DNA of 60,473 bases from a bacterium (GTDB taxonomy: Bacteria; SM23-81; DAOVCL01). Both the position numbers and the translations under genes were made by a program. Of the stretch, positions 45,004 through 53,086 are shown in pieces. Within the stretch, counting starts at the first letter, position 1; the number at the start of each line of letters is the position of its first letter. The DNA lies in NCBI GenBank assembly GCA_029932675.1, contig JAOZPP010000011.1:1-60473 (forward strand), written 5' to 3'. The notes beneath the pieces are model-generated. The model was not told where the DNA came from. It did no database searches and was given only the letters and a program-made list of their open reading frames with translations.

Positions 45004-46500
45004 TCATTCACCATCTCCTTCGATTCCCAATAGGAACTTGCGCGCTTTCTCCGTCAACCGGTACTTCTGCTTGCTGCTCCGTGGCTTGTCGGGGACGGTC
45101 ATCTCGATGAGACCGGCATCCAGAAGTGGACGTAAGATGGTTTTGCGGAACCGGGTCCTGTTTGTCTGTTCCGCGACCTTCATCAAGATCTCTATCGGTA
45201 CAGGATTACTTGCGATTTCAAGCAGGGGAATAAAGATGTCGCTTGGGACAGACTTGGGACAGACTTGGGACAGACTTGGGACAGACTTGGGACCAATTTC
45301 CCCGGCGACCTCCGCCTTGTCGGGTAAGATCGCAGGCCAAAAGGTCACATAGACAGAGCCCGCTTGCTCCTGCCAAGTGGGTGGAGGGTTCCCATTCTCC
45401 CTGCACCAGTCGAGGATATTCAGGGTGCCGGAGCCCCAGCGCTCAATGATGCCAGCTCGGTAGAACACGTTGGCAATAATTGGATTCCAGGGTTTGGACT
45501 CGTGGGGCTGAGCCAGTTTCTCTGGGGTAATGCCGAAATGAAAAGTGCCTGGATTGGTGATTTCCAGGTGGTCGTCGTACATGGCAACAGCCACAGCCCC
45601 GCCCGGAGTTGTGTAGTCGCGATGGCAGATAGCATTTGCTATCGCTTCGCGTGTAGCACGCGGCGGGTACCAGGGTTGGTCTTCGCGCACCATCTTGCCG
45701 GGCACGACTCGACCGGCGATGGGCACGTGGTCCATCAGGAAGGATTCAGCCCGGCGAAGGAGGGAAAAGGCATGCCCCCAGTACTGTCGGTTATCAGTAA
45801 AGTCCGCCAGGCGATTTCTGCCCCGGAATCGGGCAAGACGAATTTCCAGTTGGGGGTAGAGGGGCTTGAGGCGGTTTGCCTTTCCATAGAGGGCTACGGC
45901 GGCGTTGAGTAGCTTGTCATCATGGATGAGCTCCAGACCACGAAGGATTGACTCAATATCACGTCGGTCAGTGGCTTCCAGACGTCCAAGTCGAATCGCG
46001 TTGTCCAAGGTAATTTGGATTTCCTCGGCGTCCAAGTCATCAATGGTGACACCATCCGGCACAGGTTCGTTCTCCCAGCGCCGGGTTGCGTGAAGACGTT
46101 CCAGCAACCGCCGATTGTACTCCTCACGAGGCATGAGGATGGTGGTTGGGCCGTGCCGGAGGTAAGGACGACCATCGAAGGTATAAGGACCTCTACCACC
46201 AGGAATTGACAGTACGATTGCCGCCAGATCGCCTTTTAGATGCACCGTCTCAATGTCCGGAAAGGCGGGCGGCTCAATCTTTCGGAGTTCTGCAGAAATA
46301 TCTTCGAGTGTTTTGGCAGAAACCTGTTGGCCAACAAGCTCACCATTGTGGGTTACACCAAAAACGACGAAACCACCAAGCCCGTTTAGCATGGCGCAGA
46401 CTGTCTTAGCAGCACTAGTACGCTGTCCCGTAGAACGCTTAAACTCCATACGTTCCGTCTCACCTTCGTGGACAAGCGATTTCAACTCCGATAGATTCAT
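45004..46500 (-). CDS. AlbA_2-domain ATP-binding regulator
   Basis: 498 aa from ATG 46500 ([20 protein letters not shown]). The N-terminal AlbA_2 domain, likely DNA/RNA-binding, has [16 protein letters not shown]. The middle has a HATPase_c_4-type module ([32 protein letters not shown]). The C-terminal 80 residues are winged-helix-like ([20 protein letters not shown]). Between the last two, a 52-bp tandem repeat (11-bp unit) codes [12 protein letters not shown] repeats. Known relatives are transcription regulators or defence-associated. Begins just after the DUF6079 end relic, the same order as at 42.5-43.5 kb. Confidence 0.82.
   Translation of the reverse strand: MNLSELKSLVHEGETERMEFKRSTGQRTSAAKTVCAMLNGLGGFVVFGVTHNGELVGQQVSAKTLEDISAELRKIEPPAFPDIETVHLKGDLAAIVLSIPGGRGPYTFDGRPYLRHGPTTILMPREEYNRRLLERLHATRRWENEPVPDGVTIDDLDAEEIQITLDNAIRLGRLEATDRRDIESILRGLELIHDDKLLNAAVALYGKANRLKPLYPQLEIRLARFRGRNRLADFTDNRQYWGHAFSLLRRAESFLMDHVPIAGRVVPGKMVREDQPWYPPRATREAIANAICHRDYTTPGGAVAVAMYDDHLEITNPGTFHFGITPEKLAQPHESKPWNPIIANVFYRAGIIERWGSGTLNILDWCRENGNPPPTWQEQAGSVYVTFWPAILPDKAEVAGEIGPKSVPSLSQVCPKSVPSDIFIPLLEIASNPVPIEILMKVAEQTNRTRFRKTILRPLLDAGLIEMTVPDKPRSSKQKYRLTEKARKFLLGIEGDGE
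45242..45293. repeat. 11-bp tandem repeat (4.7 copies) in the AlbA_2 gene
   Basis: Unit CTTGGGACAGA, four identical full copies and most of a fifth, without errors. Unit length is not a multiple of three, so gain or loss of a copy shifts the frame. Confidence 0.95.
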
Positions 46501-46513
46501 GAAAACTGTCTTC

Positions 46514-46585
46514 TCACTCCAATACAATCCTCATCTTACCAGGATCATCTCCCCTGGTGGGTTCATCCAGGTATTCCTCAAAGGG
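46514..46585 (-). pseudogene. Last 23 codons of a DUF6079 protein (relic)
   Basis: Directly after the TAG of the HTH gene, and in the same frame, the minus strand reads PFEEYLDEPTRGDDPGKMRI then VLE and TGA. Compare [20 protein letters not shown] at the end of 43027-43500. A deletion joined the HTH gene to the last codons of a lost DUF6079 gene. Confidence 0.7.
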
Positions 46586-46783
46586 CTATCCTTTGACCAT
46601 TTCATTACCATAGGGGTCTTCCAGCCAGCGGTCGATGGCCTGCTTGCGGAAGCGCCAGTGGCGGCCGACCTTCTGGCCGGGGACCTTCCCTTCCCGCACC
46701 AATTTGTAGAGGGTCGATTTGGGTATCTTTAGGTAAACAGACAAATCTTCGATGGTCAGAACTTCGCTCGGTTTTTCACTCAT
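46586..46783 (-). CDS. Excisionase-family (MerR-like) helix-turn-helix protein
   Basis: 65 aa from ATG 46783 (GGAGG eight bases upstream). VLTIEDLSVYLKIPKSTLYK is the helix-turn-helix and KVPGQKVGRHWRFRKQAIDR the wing of the excisionase/HTH_17 family. First gene of the defence island; a strong promoter with a 10-bp tandem repeat in its spacer lies upstream, so it may control its own operon. No integrase is nearby, so an excision role is unlikely. Confidence 0.85.
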   Translation of the reverse strand: MSEKPSEVLTIEDLSVYLKIPKSTLYKLVREGKVPGQKVGRHWRFRKQAIDRWLEDPYGNEMVKG

Positions 46784-46834
46784 CGGAAGCACCTCCCGGG
46801 CCACAAGGCCGAATTTGTGTGATTGGATGAATAT

Positions 46835-46863
46835 AATTTACAGTTGGTGACAGTTGGTGTCAA
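46835..46863 (-). promoter_or_regulatory. Strong promoter of the defence island with tandem operator-like repeat
   Basis: On the minus strand TTGACA (46858-46863), 17 bases, TAAATT (46835-46840). The spacer is a perfect 10-bp tandem repeat, ACAGTTGGTG twice (46840-46859 on the plus strand). Confidence 0.8.
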
Positions 46864-47047
46864 GCGGTTTCTGGGGGATACCTCCCCTATGCTCATCGGC
46901 CCAATCCCGATACCGACTTTCCCGCGGGAAGCTAACGTAGCCCTCCAGCAGAAAGAATAAAAATGTCTGACTACTCAATCCAGTGGGCTTTACTCCGTTC
47001 CTCCGTAAAGCTGCTGATTTTTATGTTGGACTATTTGTTCAGAGGTG

Positions 47048-47206
47048 CCTGGTGCGAATGGACAAGGCGAAACGATGGAGGAGGCGAAGGCCAACTTGCG
47101 CGAGGCTATCGGATTGATTCTGGAAGGTCGCAGTGAGGATCTCCTTTGGGGGTGCCTGAGGACGCCAACGGAATTAAAGGGCCATGAGGACCTGAATGCA
47201 GAATAA
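47048..47206 (+). pseudogene. hicB antitoxin relic
   Basis: Plus strand reads PGANGQGETMEEAKANLREA then IGLILEGRSEDLL, the HicB core, without the N-terminal strands. After GGGGG at 47147-47151 the usual ending GVPEDA appears only in another frame, so it is cut at the front and shifted near the end. No hicA is seen. The rest of the 46864-47276 gap holds nothing firm. Confidence 0.7.
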
Positions 47207-47276
47207 AAGGCCACTGGTTTGGGCTAAAAGTTCCGTGAGCATCATAGCATTTCTCCGGTGGGCACCGGATTGATGG

Positions 47277-47711
47277 TCAGTCCGTTTTCCCGGATTTCCC
47301 CCTCGCCTTCAAAATATACGGCACATATTTCTTATCCATAGAAATGATATGGCCTAACCACCAACCCTTTAACAGATTAAACAAATCAAAGGCAATATCC
47401 GTTCCTGCCCGCTTGCTGAATTGTTCAAATAGGTTCAAAGTGTCATCTGTCAACCTTTTATGGGCTGCCTTATGCTCATCATAATCCGGATAATTGCATT
47501 CTTCCTGTATCCTTTCCTCATCCTGGAAGTGGGTCCTTACATATTCAAGTAACCCTTCAAATATATCCCGCAAAACCCGTGACTCTATTCGCTCTTCCAT
47601 AGCAGCATATAATTCGTTTATCATACCAAAGATTTTCTTATGTTGTGAGTCCAGCTTCTCATTTTTCACGCTATATTCGTCGTTCCAAACTATAAATTGG
47701 GTCTTAGCCAT
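47277..47711 (-). CDS. Bacteriohemerythrin
   Basis: 144 aa, single-domain hemerythrin with a di-iron site. Ligand positions: His in DSQHKKIF, His and Glu in THFQDEE, two His in DEHKAAHKR, and His/Asp in WLGHIISMDKKY. Binds O2 reversibly; roles proposed are O2 delivery or sensing in microaerobic or anaerobic cells. Stands alone, next to the defence island edge. Confidence 0.93.
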   Translation of the reverse strand: MAKTQFIVWNDEYSVKNEKLDSQHKKIFGMINELYAAMEERIESRVLRDIFEGLLEYVRTHFQDEERIQEECNYPDYDEHKAAHKRLTDDTLNLFEQFSKRAGTDIAFDLFNLLKGWWLGHIISMDKKYVPYILKARGKSGKTD

Positions 47712-47735
47712 TTCGTCTGCCCCCCAGTTAAAATT

Positions 47736-47885
47736 TCATCTCCTCATTTTGGTTTTTGCTATCGTTGAGCCAATTGTTTTAGCCTCTAACCTGCAAATAT
47801 ATATTCCACTGGCAACATCTTTGCCATAAGAATCTGTAGCGTCCTCAACTACAGAATATCTTCCGGGTTCTTTCACCAACGGAAC
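47736..47885 (-). pseudogene. T9SS C-terminal sorting-tail relic
   Basis: Minus strand reads VKEPGRYSVVEDATDSYGKD then VASGIYICRLEAKT and a basic end, stop at 47736. This is the last third of a T9SS type A sorting domain (typical: SVVWDGRDSNGKPVASGIYF). A stop lies directly upstream in frame and no gene body precedes it, so it is the stump of a lost secreted protein. Confidence 0.65.
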
Positions 47886-47961
47886 TTATTTCCTTTGCAC
47901 CCCGGTTAAGGGCTTGCCGACTTGGGATAGAACAGGGGGGAGTACTACAGAGGAGCTGCTT

Positions 47962-48843
47962 TTAGTCTGCAAATCTGTGGAGCCCAAAGCCCTTTGCTAT
48001 CTGGAGTGCTTTTTGATATTCTTCCCTTGTTATCCTTCGGTTAAGTGGAGGGGTCTCCTTAGCCTTGTAACAAGGTCGGTATTGGTCCATAATGTTTACA
48101 TAGGTGTCGGGGGAGATCTCTTGGGAGATGAACCTCATTGCCTCCTCTGTGCCGGCCAGCCCCTCCGGAAGGATTAGATGCCTGAGCAGAAGCCCTTTTT
48201 GAGCTCTCCCCTTCCCATTGATCGCTAAATCACCGACCTGGCGATGCATCTCCTTGATCGCCTGCTGGGCCACTTGATAATAGTCCGGGGCTTGGGAGAG
48301 TTCCTCCCCCACTTGGGGATCGGCAAACTTCAAGTCAGGCATATAGATATCCACCAACCCTTCCAGGAGCTTCAGGACTTCCCATGATTCATATCCCCCA
48401 CAATTATAGACTATGGGGAGCTCTAAGCCCTTTGAATAGGCGATCTCCAGGGCCTTAATGATTTGGGGGACGAAGTGGGTGGGGGTGACCAGGTTTATGT
48501 TGTGGCAACCGATGTATTGAAGATAGAGCATCTCCTCGGCCAACTCCTCATCCGATACTTCCCTACCCTCATTGAGGTGGCTAATCCCATAGTTCTGGCA
48601 GAAAATACACTTCAGATTACATCCAGAGAAGAAGATCGTCCCTGAACCGTGCCTCCCCACGAGCACCCGCTCCTCCCCGAAGTGCGGTCCCACCCCCGAT
48701 ATGCGGGCCAGCCTCCCCCCTCCACAGAATCCCTGTTTCCCCTTGAGCCTGTTAATCCCACATCCTCGGGGGCAAAGCTTACATTCGATGAGGAATTCCT
48801 TGGCCAGTTCAGCCCTCTCCTTGGCCAATTTTTCCTTATCCAT
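47962..48843 (-). CDS. PflA-like radical SAM protein
   Basis: 293 aa. An N-terminal Cys-rich part (CKLCPRGCGINRLKGKQGFC) precedes the radical SAM cluster CNLKCIFCQNYGISH. The family includes pyruvate formate-lyase activases and AmrS-type enzymes; the extended N-terminus and sequence style suggest the uncharacterised PflA-like group rather than a true activase, and no glycyl-radical enzyme is in the window. It overlaps the kinase gene by eight bases in a three-gene operon. Confidence 0.85.
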   Translation of the reverse strand: MDKEKLAKERAELAKEFLIECKLCPRGCGINRLKGKQGFCGGGRLARISGVGPHFGEERVLVGRHGSGTIFFSGCNLKCIFCQNYGISHLNEGREVSDEELAEEMLYLQYIGCHNINLVTPTHFVPQIIKALEIAYSKGLELPIVYNCGGYESWEVLKLLEGLVDIYMPDLKFADPQVGEELSQAPDYYQVAQQAIKEMHRQVGDLAINGKGRAQKGLLLRHLILPEGLAGTEEAMRFISQEISPDTYVNIMDQYRPCYKAKETPPLNRRITREEYQKALQIAKGFGLHRFAD

Positions 48844-49753
48844 CTTTTCCTATCAGCCTCTCTACTTCCTCTCTCTTTGGAATCCCTTCCCTTCCCCCGA
48901 GCTTAGTGCACTTCAGGGCAGCAGCTCCGGTGGAGAACTCCAAGGCCTGAGCCAGATTCCAACCTTGCAGCAGACTGTAGATAAAGGCTCCATGGAAGAC
49001 ATCCCCAGCTCCCGTTGTGTCTACAACTTTAACCTCAAAGGGAGGCTGATGTATGGTCACAGGGGGTGAGTAGCCCACCGAACCACCCTCCCCTAAGGTG
49101 ATCACCACGGCCCGATAATGGGGTTGAAAAAGGGCCCGGACAGCTTCTATAGGGTCTATCTCCCCGGTGTAGGCCTGGGCAAATCCCATTGAGGTTATGA
49201 GATAATCGGTTAAGTCAAGGAGCGGTTCCAATTTAGGCCGGGGACTTCCCAGATCGAGCACAACCCTGATCCCCTCCTCCTTTGCCCATTTGGCTGCCCG
49301 CAAGCAAGCCTCGGTCTCCCTCCCATCCAGATGGAGGAACCGGCAGGAGGTAAGGTGTCCCCTATCCAATTCCTCGGGCTGAAGAGCTGAACTCTCTGTT
49401 CTGTCCAGGGCTATGGCCTTCTTACCACTTCTGCCATCAACCCAGATATAAGCCACTGGAGTCTTCCCCTTTGGGTCAACAAGGAGGTGAGAGGTATCCA
49501 CTCCTTCCTTCTCCAGACTTTCCTTCACCAGCCTTCCATTTGGGTCATAGCCTACCTTGCCCACAAAGGAGACCTTTGCCCCCAGCCTGGCCAGGCTCAC
49601 CATCGCCGTGGGAACTGGTCCCCCTCCCTGGATGGAGGTCTGAAGGAATTCCGTTTTCTCATCCAATTCTGGATAATGGGGGAGAATTCCTAAGATATCA
49701 AGGGGGCAAATCCCCAGGCCAATGACATCAAAATGTGATCTTCGCCCTCCCAT
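48836..49753 (-). CDS. PfkB-family carbohydrate kinase
   Basis: 305 aa. FDVIGLGICPLDILG opens the domain, GGGPVPTAMVSLARLG is the substrate-side signature and VVDTTGAGDVFHGAFIY holds the anion hole and the catalytic Asp. A ribokinase-like sugar or nucleoside kinase; the sugar is not known. Its ATG lies inside the end of the YigZ gene (26-base overlap), and its end overlaps the radical SAM gene. Confidence 0.9.
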   Translation of the reverse strand: MGGRRSHFDVIGLGICPLDILGILPHYPELDEKTEFLQTSIQGGGPVPTAMVSLARLGAKVSFVGKVGYDPNGRLVKESLEKEGVDTSHLLVDPKGKTPVAYIWVDGRSGKKAIALDRTESSALQPEELDRGHLTSCRFLHLDGRETEACLRAAKWAKEEGIRVVLDLGSPRPKLEPLLDLTDYLITSMGFAQAYTGEIDPIEAVRALFQPHYRAVVITLGEGGSVGYSPPVTIHQPPFEVKVVDTTGAGDVFHGAFIYSLLQGWNLAQALEFSTGAAALKCTKLGGREGIPKREEVERLIGKDG

Positions 49754-50324
49754 TGGTGGCTTCAGTTATCCTCCTTTGAAGCTTCTCGATGAGAGATTTT
49801 CTCACCGCCAAAGTTAGTTTAACCCTGTCCGAATACTTCTCCTCTATGGATTGGACCCTAAACTGGCCTAATACCCTTCTCACCGCATTTGTCTGCTCAT
49901 AAGGGAATTCCATGATCAAATCCCCGGTTATGTAGGCAGTGATTAACTTCGCCTTTTGCAGAGAGGAGAGGGCGGCTTGGTGGTAGGCCCTGCTCAACCC
50001 TCCAACCCCCAATTTTGTCCCCCCAAAATACCTCGTAACCACTAAGGCCAGGTCTGTGAGGCCGAATGAATCAATCGCATTGAGAATTGGTCTTCCGGCT
50101 GTTCCGGATGGTTCCCCCGCATCGCTGAATCGAAAGCTCCCCCCCTTTAGCCTGTAAGCATAAGGATTGTGCGTGGCATCCCAGAACTTAGAGGAGATGG
50201 CTTGAAGAAAGGCTTTGACCGCGGGCTCTGTCTCCACCGGCTTAGCAGTAGCGATAAACCGGGAGCCTTTAACCTTTATTTCGCTTCTGGTTAAGCCCTC
50301 AATGGTTAGGTATTCATCCTCCAT
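49728..50324 (-). CDS. YigZ/IMPACT-family protein
   Basis: 198 aa. The signature VTRYFGGTKLGVGGLSRAYH and SGTAGRPIL define the UPF0029/IMPACT N-terminal domain; the C-terminal 65 residues form the YigZ-type ferredoxin-like domain. Bacterial role uncertain, possibly linked to translation stress as in the eukaryotic homologue. First gene of an operon with the PfkB kinase and the radical SAM protein. Confidence 0.92.
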   Translation of the reverse strand: MEDEYLTIEGLTRSEIKVKGSRFIATAKPVETEPAVKAFLQAISSKFWDATHNPYAYRLKGGSFRFSDAGEPSGTAGRPILNAIDSFGLTDLALVVTRYFGGTKLGVGGLSRAYHQAALSSLQKAKLITAYITGDLIMEFPYEQTNAVRRVLGQFRVQSIEEKYSDRVKLTLAVRKSLIEKLQRRITEATNGRAKITF

Positions 50325-50398
50325 CTTGGGATTAAGATAAGGTGAAACCCCTCAATAGGCAATCTAATTTTTTAAAAAAGAAAAGGCGCAGAAAAACC

Positions 50399-50427
50399 TT
50401 GACAATTGGATGCTCTGGGGTTAAAAT
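50399..50427 (+). promoter_or_regulatory. Strong promoter of the lolA gene
   Basis: TTGACA (50399-50404), 17 bases, TAAAAT (50422-50427). Start of transcription near 50434, which rules out the upstream ATG-like start of the frame and supports GTG 50457. Confidence 0.8.
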
Positions 50428-50456
50428 TAGCTCCTTCTGATCTCAAGGAGGAGAGG

Positions 50457-51290
50457 GTGAATCTCTGGATAGGGGAGAGGAAGGTTCCTTTCCGCAAAGG
50501 GTCGGTCGTGAATCCAGTGGGCGTATCAGTGCTAATTGTCCTTTTCTTCTTCCCCTTTTTGGGCCTTAATTTTATAGCCGCTTCCGAGGTTGAAGATGTC
50601 ATCCAGATGGTGAATGGGCAATACAGCAAGATCAAGAGCATTCAGGGGATGATCAGGAGGGAGATCAGGGATGGCCAGGATACCCAGAGCGTGACCGGAA
50701 GGTTCTTGATAAAGAAGCCGGATAGGTATTATGTGGAATTTTCCGACCCCCATCAGATCGTCTGCTCCAATGACTCCCTCTGTTGGGTGGAAAAGGTAGA
50801 GGAGAACGTAGTCCTCAAGTTTCACATTGCCAAGATGAACAGGTTTGAGAAGGAGGCCCTGGGTATAGGGGGTCTGTTAGGGCTCAATGTCTTTGACCAG
50901 CTTAGGGAAGGGTTCAGCTTTTCCCTGTTTGATACCCTTGAGGGCAACTTAGTTCTTTCAGCAAAGCCAAAATCTAAGGCAAGGCTCATCTCCCAGATCC
51001 TGGTTAAGGTGGACCCGAAAAGGTGGGTAATTCTTGCTTATGAGATATTTGACCTCAAGGGGAAGTTGGTCAGCCAAACGAAATATGAGGATTACGCGCT
51101 TTATGGGGACAGCCTCCTATTCCCAAAGAGGGTGAAGACGAAATCGATCTATGGGGAGAAGACCTTAGAGGAAACCGATAGCTTCTCTCGATTAAGGCTG
51201 AACCAGTTCATCTCAGATGATAAATTCGAGTTTATTCCCCCAAAGAAAGCTAAGATTATCACTCCCGAAGGGGTGATGGAAAGGAGGTGA
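50457..51290 (+). CDS. LolA-like outer-membrane lipoprotein carrier
   Basis: 277 aa from GTG 50457 (AAGGAGGAGAG just upstream). A hydrophobic segment (VSVLIVLFFFPFLGLNFIAA) acts as signal peptide. The mature part has the LolA pattern: QYSKIKSIQGMIRREIRDGQ, RFLIKKPDRYYVEFSDP, VVLKFHIAKMNRFEKEALGI. It should carry lipoproteins across the periplasm, though the family also includes other lipid-binding proteins. Followed after four bases by the next exported protein. Confidence 0.82.
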   Translation: MNLWIGERKVPFRKGSVVNPVGVSVLIVLFFFPFLGLNFIAASEVEDVIQMVNGQYSKIKSIQGMIRREIRDGQDTQSVTGRFLIKKPDRYYVEFSDPHQIVCSNDSLCWVEKVEENVVLKFHIAKMNRFEKEALGIGGLLGLNVFDQLREGFSFSLFDTLEGNLVLSAKPKSKARLISQILVKVDPKRWVILAYEIFDLKGKLVSQTKYEDYALYGDSLLFPKRVKTKSIYGEKTLEETDSFSRLRLNQFISDDKFEFIPPKKAKIITPEGVMERR

Positions 51291-51294
51291 AGAG

Positions 51295-51738
51295 GTGAAG
51301 AGACTTGTCGTCGCTGCCCTGACTCTGTTTTTTTTAGCCCAATTTAGCCTTCCCCAGGCAAGGGCTCAGGAAGAGAAAAAGAAGGGCGGTGCTGGTCCAT
51401 TTCTGGCGAGCTGTTGTTTAGGGCCCAGGGTTGGTCTGGAGCTGAATGAAGGGCAGGGGGTGAGAACTGTGGAGTGGGTTAGGCTTGTCTTTTGGCCGGT
51501 TGGTCTGCCTTGGTCCGGCTATGAGGGCTGGCAAGCAGCGGGCCCAGAGGGTTGTCTGGCCAATGTCTGTATTGGCCCTCGGGTGGGCAACGAGTTCCCC
51601 GAGAGGAGGATAAGGACCAAGGAGTGGTTGCTTTTGGTCCCCTATGTGAATGTCATCCCCCGTGTGATGATCAGCGTTGAGGCCTTAAACGGCAAGACGA
51701 TGGCCCAGATTGAGAAGGAGGAAAAGCTCAAGAAGTAA
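51295..51738 (+). CDS. Exported protein with a duplicated CxGPRVG motif
   Basis: 147 aa. GTG start with AAGGAGG upstream; signal peptide MKRLVVAALTLFFLAQFSLP. Two similar units follow: CCLGPRVGLELNEG with TVEWVRLV, and VCIGPRVGNEFPER with TKEWLLLV, so an ancient duplication is visible. The hydrophobic stretches could pass the membrane. Function unknown. In operon with lolA. Confidence 0.7.
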   Translation: MKRLVVAALTLFFLAQFSLPQARAQEEKKKGGAGPFLASCCLGPRVGLELNEGQGVRTVEWVRLVFWPVGLPWSGYEGWQAAGPEGCLANVCIGPRVGNEFPERRIRTKEWLLLVPYVNVIPRVMISVEALNGKTMAQIEKEEKLKK

Positions 51739-51768
51739 CCTGAGGGTCAATAATCTGTCCGGATCATA

Positions 51769-51800
51769 AGAGAGGTAAGGATGATTTTCCTTACCTCTCT
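51769..51800. repeat. Perfect 12-bp stem-loop
   Basis: AGAGAGGTAAGG (51769-51780), 8-base loop, CCTTACCTCTCT (51789-51800), without a T run after it. It lies between the exported-protein gene and the YidD fusion gene and may be a processing site or attenuator. Confidence 0.6.
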
Positions 51801-51817
51801 CATTATTGATGAGGAAA

Positions 51818-53086
51818 ATGTCGAGCAAGAAGGGAATAATCTCCCTTTATCTATTGCTGCTTCTCCTGTTCCCCCCAGGGGCGCACGGTATGGCAATGGC
51901 CACAGGGGACTCCCTAAGTGAGCATAGAGCAAAAGGGACCTCACCTTTTGCCCTTATCCCCCTGGGAGCAATTAGATTTTATCAGGAATTTCTCTCCCCT
52001 CAATCAGTTCCTGCCTGTAACTTCCACCCAACCTGTTCTCACTACTCGTTCCAGGCCTTCAAGAAATATGGCATCCTAAGGGGCTTTCTCCTCACATCGG
52101 ATAGGCTGCAAAGGTGCAACTACTGGGCTAGAGGTCATTATCCTTTGGCAAAGGATGGAAGACACCTCTTAGACCCGGTAGAAAACCATCTCCTCTGGGG
52201 GAAACCGAAACCCGGAGTCTCCTTCAAAAAATCTGAGCTACCGGAGTGCCCTCCCTCGGGGAAGGCAAACAGCTATCGGCCTGAAGGGATCTGGGGATTT
52301 GCAGAGTATCTCTACGGGATGAAGGATTATCGCCGAGCGCGCACTGAGTATCGGAGGTTTATCACCCTTTCTCCGGAGGATCGCCGAGCTGAGGAGGCAG
52401 ATTTTAAGATCGGGATCTGCCTGCAGAAGGAGAGGAGATATCGTTTGGCCATAGATCACTTCCGTCAATGGGAGAGGCATTATCCTAAGGGGTCGCTGAT
52501 TAAGGAGGCAAGGTTCCATACCGGATATTCCCTCTTCCTTCTGGGCGATTATGAACGGGCGGTTCATGTCTTTACTCAATTGAGAGATGGGGCAAGTTCT
52601 AAGGCATGGCAGTCAAAGTTGGATTATATGATCGGCTGGGCCTGGTTGAGAAAGAGGGATTGGCCCAAAGCCTCGCTCACATTCGATAGATTGGCCAACA
52701 GCCTATCCGATCAAGATCAGTTGGGTAAACTTAAGGAGATTGCCGCCCTGACTCAGAGGGGGAGGAGCCTTCCGCGGAGGAGCCCGGCATTGGCCGGCCT
52801 TTTTTCAGCCCTTCTGCCGGGAGCGGGTAGGGCATATTGCGGGAGATTTGGGGATGCCTTTTACTCGTTTATGCTCATAGCTGGCACTGCTTATGCCAGC
52901 AGCTATTATCGCCTGCACCACCACTCCTCCCAATCCCTCATTTTTGGATCGATGGGCTTCTTTTTCTATTTGGGTGACATCTATGGCTCCATTAAGGGGG
53001 CTGAGATATTCAACGAGCAGGCAGAGGGACAGCTCCAGGATCGGATAGAGAAGAAACTCGCCGAAATGGATATGAGCAATGAGTAA
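51818..53086 (+). CDS. YidD domain fused to TPR repeats and a membrane tail
   Basis: About 422 aa. Signal or anchor segment (GIISLYLLLLLLFPPGAHG), then a full YidD domain (about 45-120: AIRFYQEFLSPQ, CNFHPTCSHYSFQAFKKYG, CNYWARGHYPLAKDG). TPR-like helices fill the middle (EYLYGMKDYRRARTEYRRFI). The C-terminal 110 residues hold a hydrophobic DUF5683-like motif (LLPGAGRAYCGRFGDAFYSF). YidD alone is about 70-90 aa and aids YidC membrane insertion. The start could also be 51809. It overlaps the next gene by eight bases. Confidence 0.8.
   Translation: MSSKKGIISLYLLLLLLFPPGAHGMAMATGDSLSEHRAKGTSPFALIPLGAIRFYQEFLSPQSVPACNFHPTCSHYSFQAFKKYGILRGFLLTSDRLQRCNYWARGHYPLAKDGRHLLDPVENHLLWGKPKPGVSFKKSELPECPPSGKANSYRPEGIWGFAEYLYGMKDYRRARTEYRRFITLSPEDRRAEEADFKIGICLQKERRYRLAIDHFRQWERHYPKGSLIKEARFHTGYSLFLLGDYERAVHVFTQLRDGASSKAWQSKLDYMIGWAWLRKRDWPKASLTFDRLANSLSDQDQLGKLKEIAALTQRGRSLPRRSPALAGLFSALLPGAGRAYCGRFGDAFYSFMLIAGTAYASSYYRLHHHSSQSLIFGSMGFFFYLGDIYGSIKGAEIFNEQAEGQLQDRIEKKLAEMDMSNE

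Noticed and set aside
45242-45293. Repeat array considered as CRISPR
   Set aside because: Units are 11 bp with no spacers and lie inside a coding frame; it is a simple tandem repeat.
46864-47000. Protein-like reading on the minus strand (GYVSFPRESRYRDW)
   Set aside because: Short, no start codon and no family recognised; it may be a relic but cannot be supported.
29600-47200. Search for integrase, tRNA gene or att-site duplication that would make the island an integrative element
   Set aside because: None seen; repeats A and B flank only the AbiE cassette and do not fit a simple attachment site.
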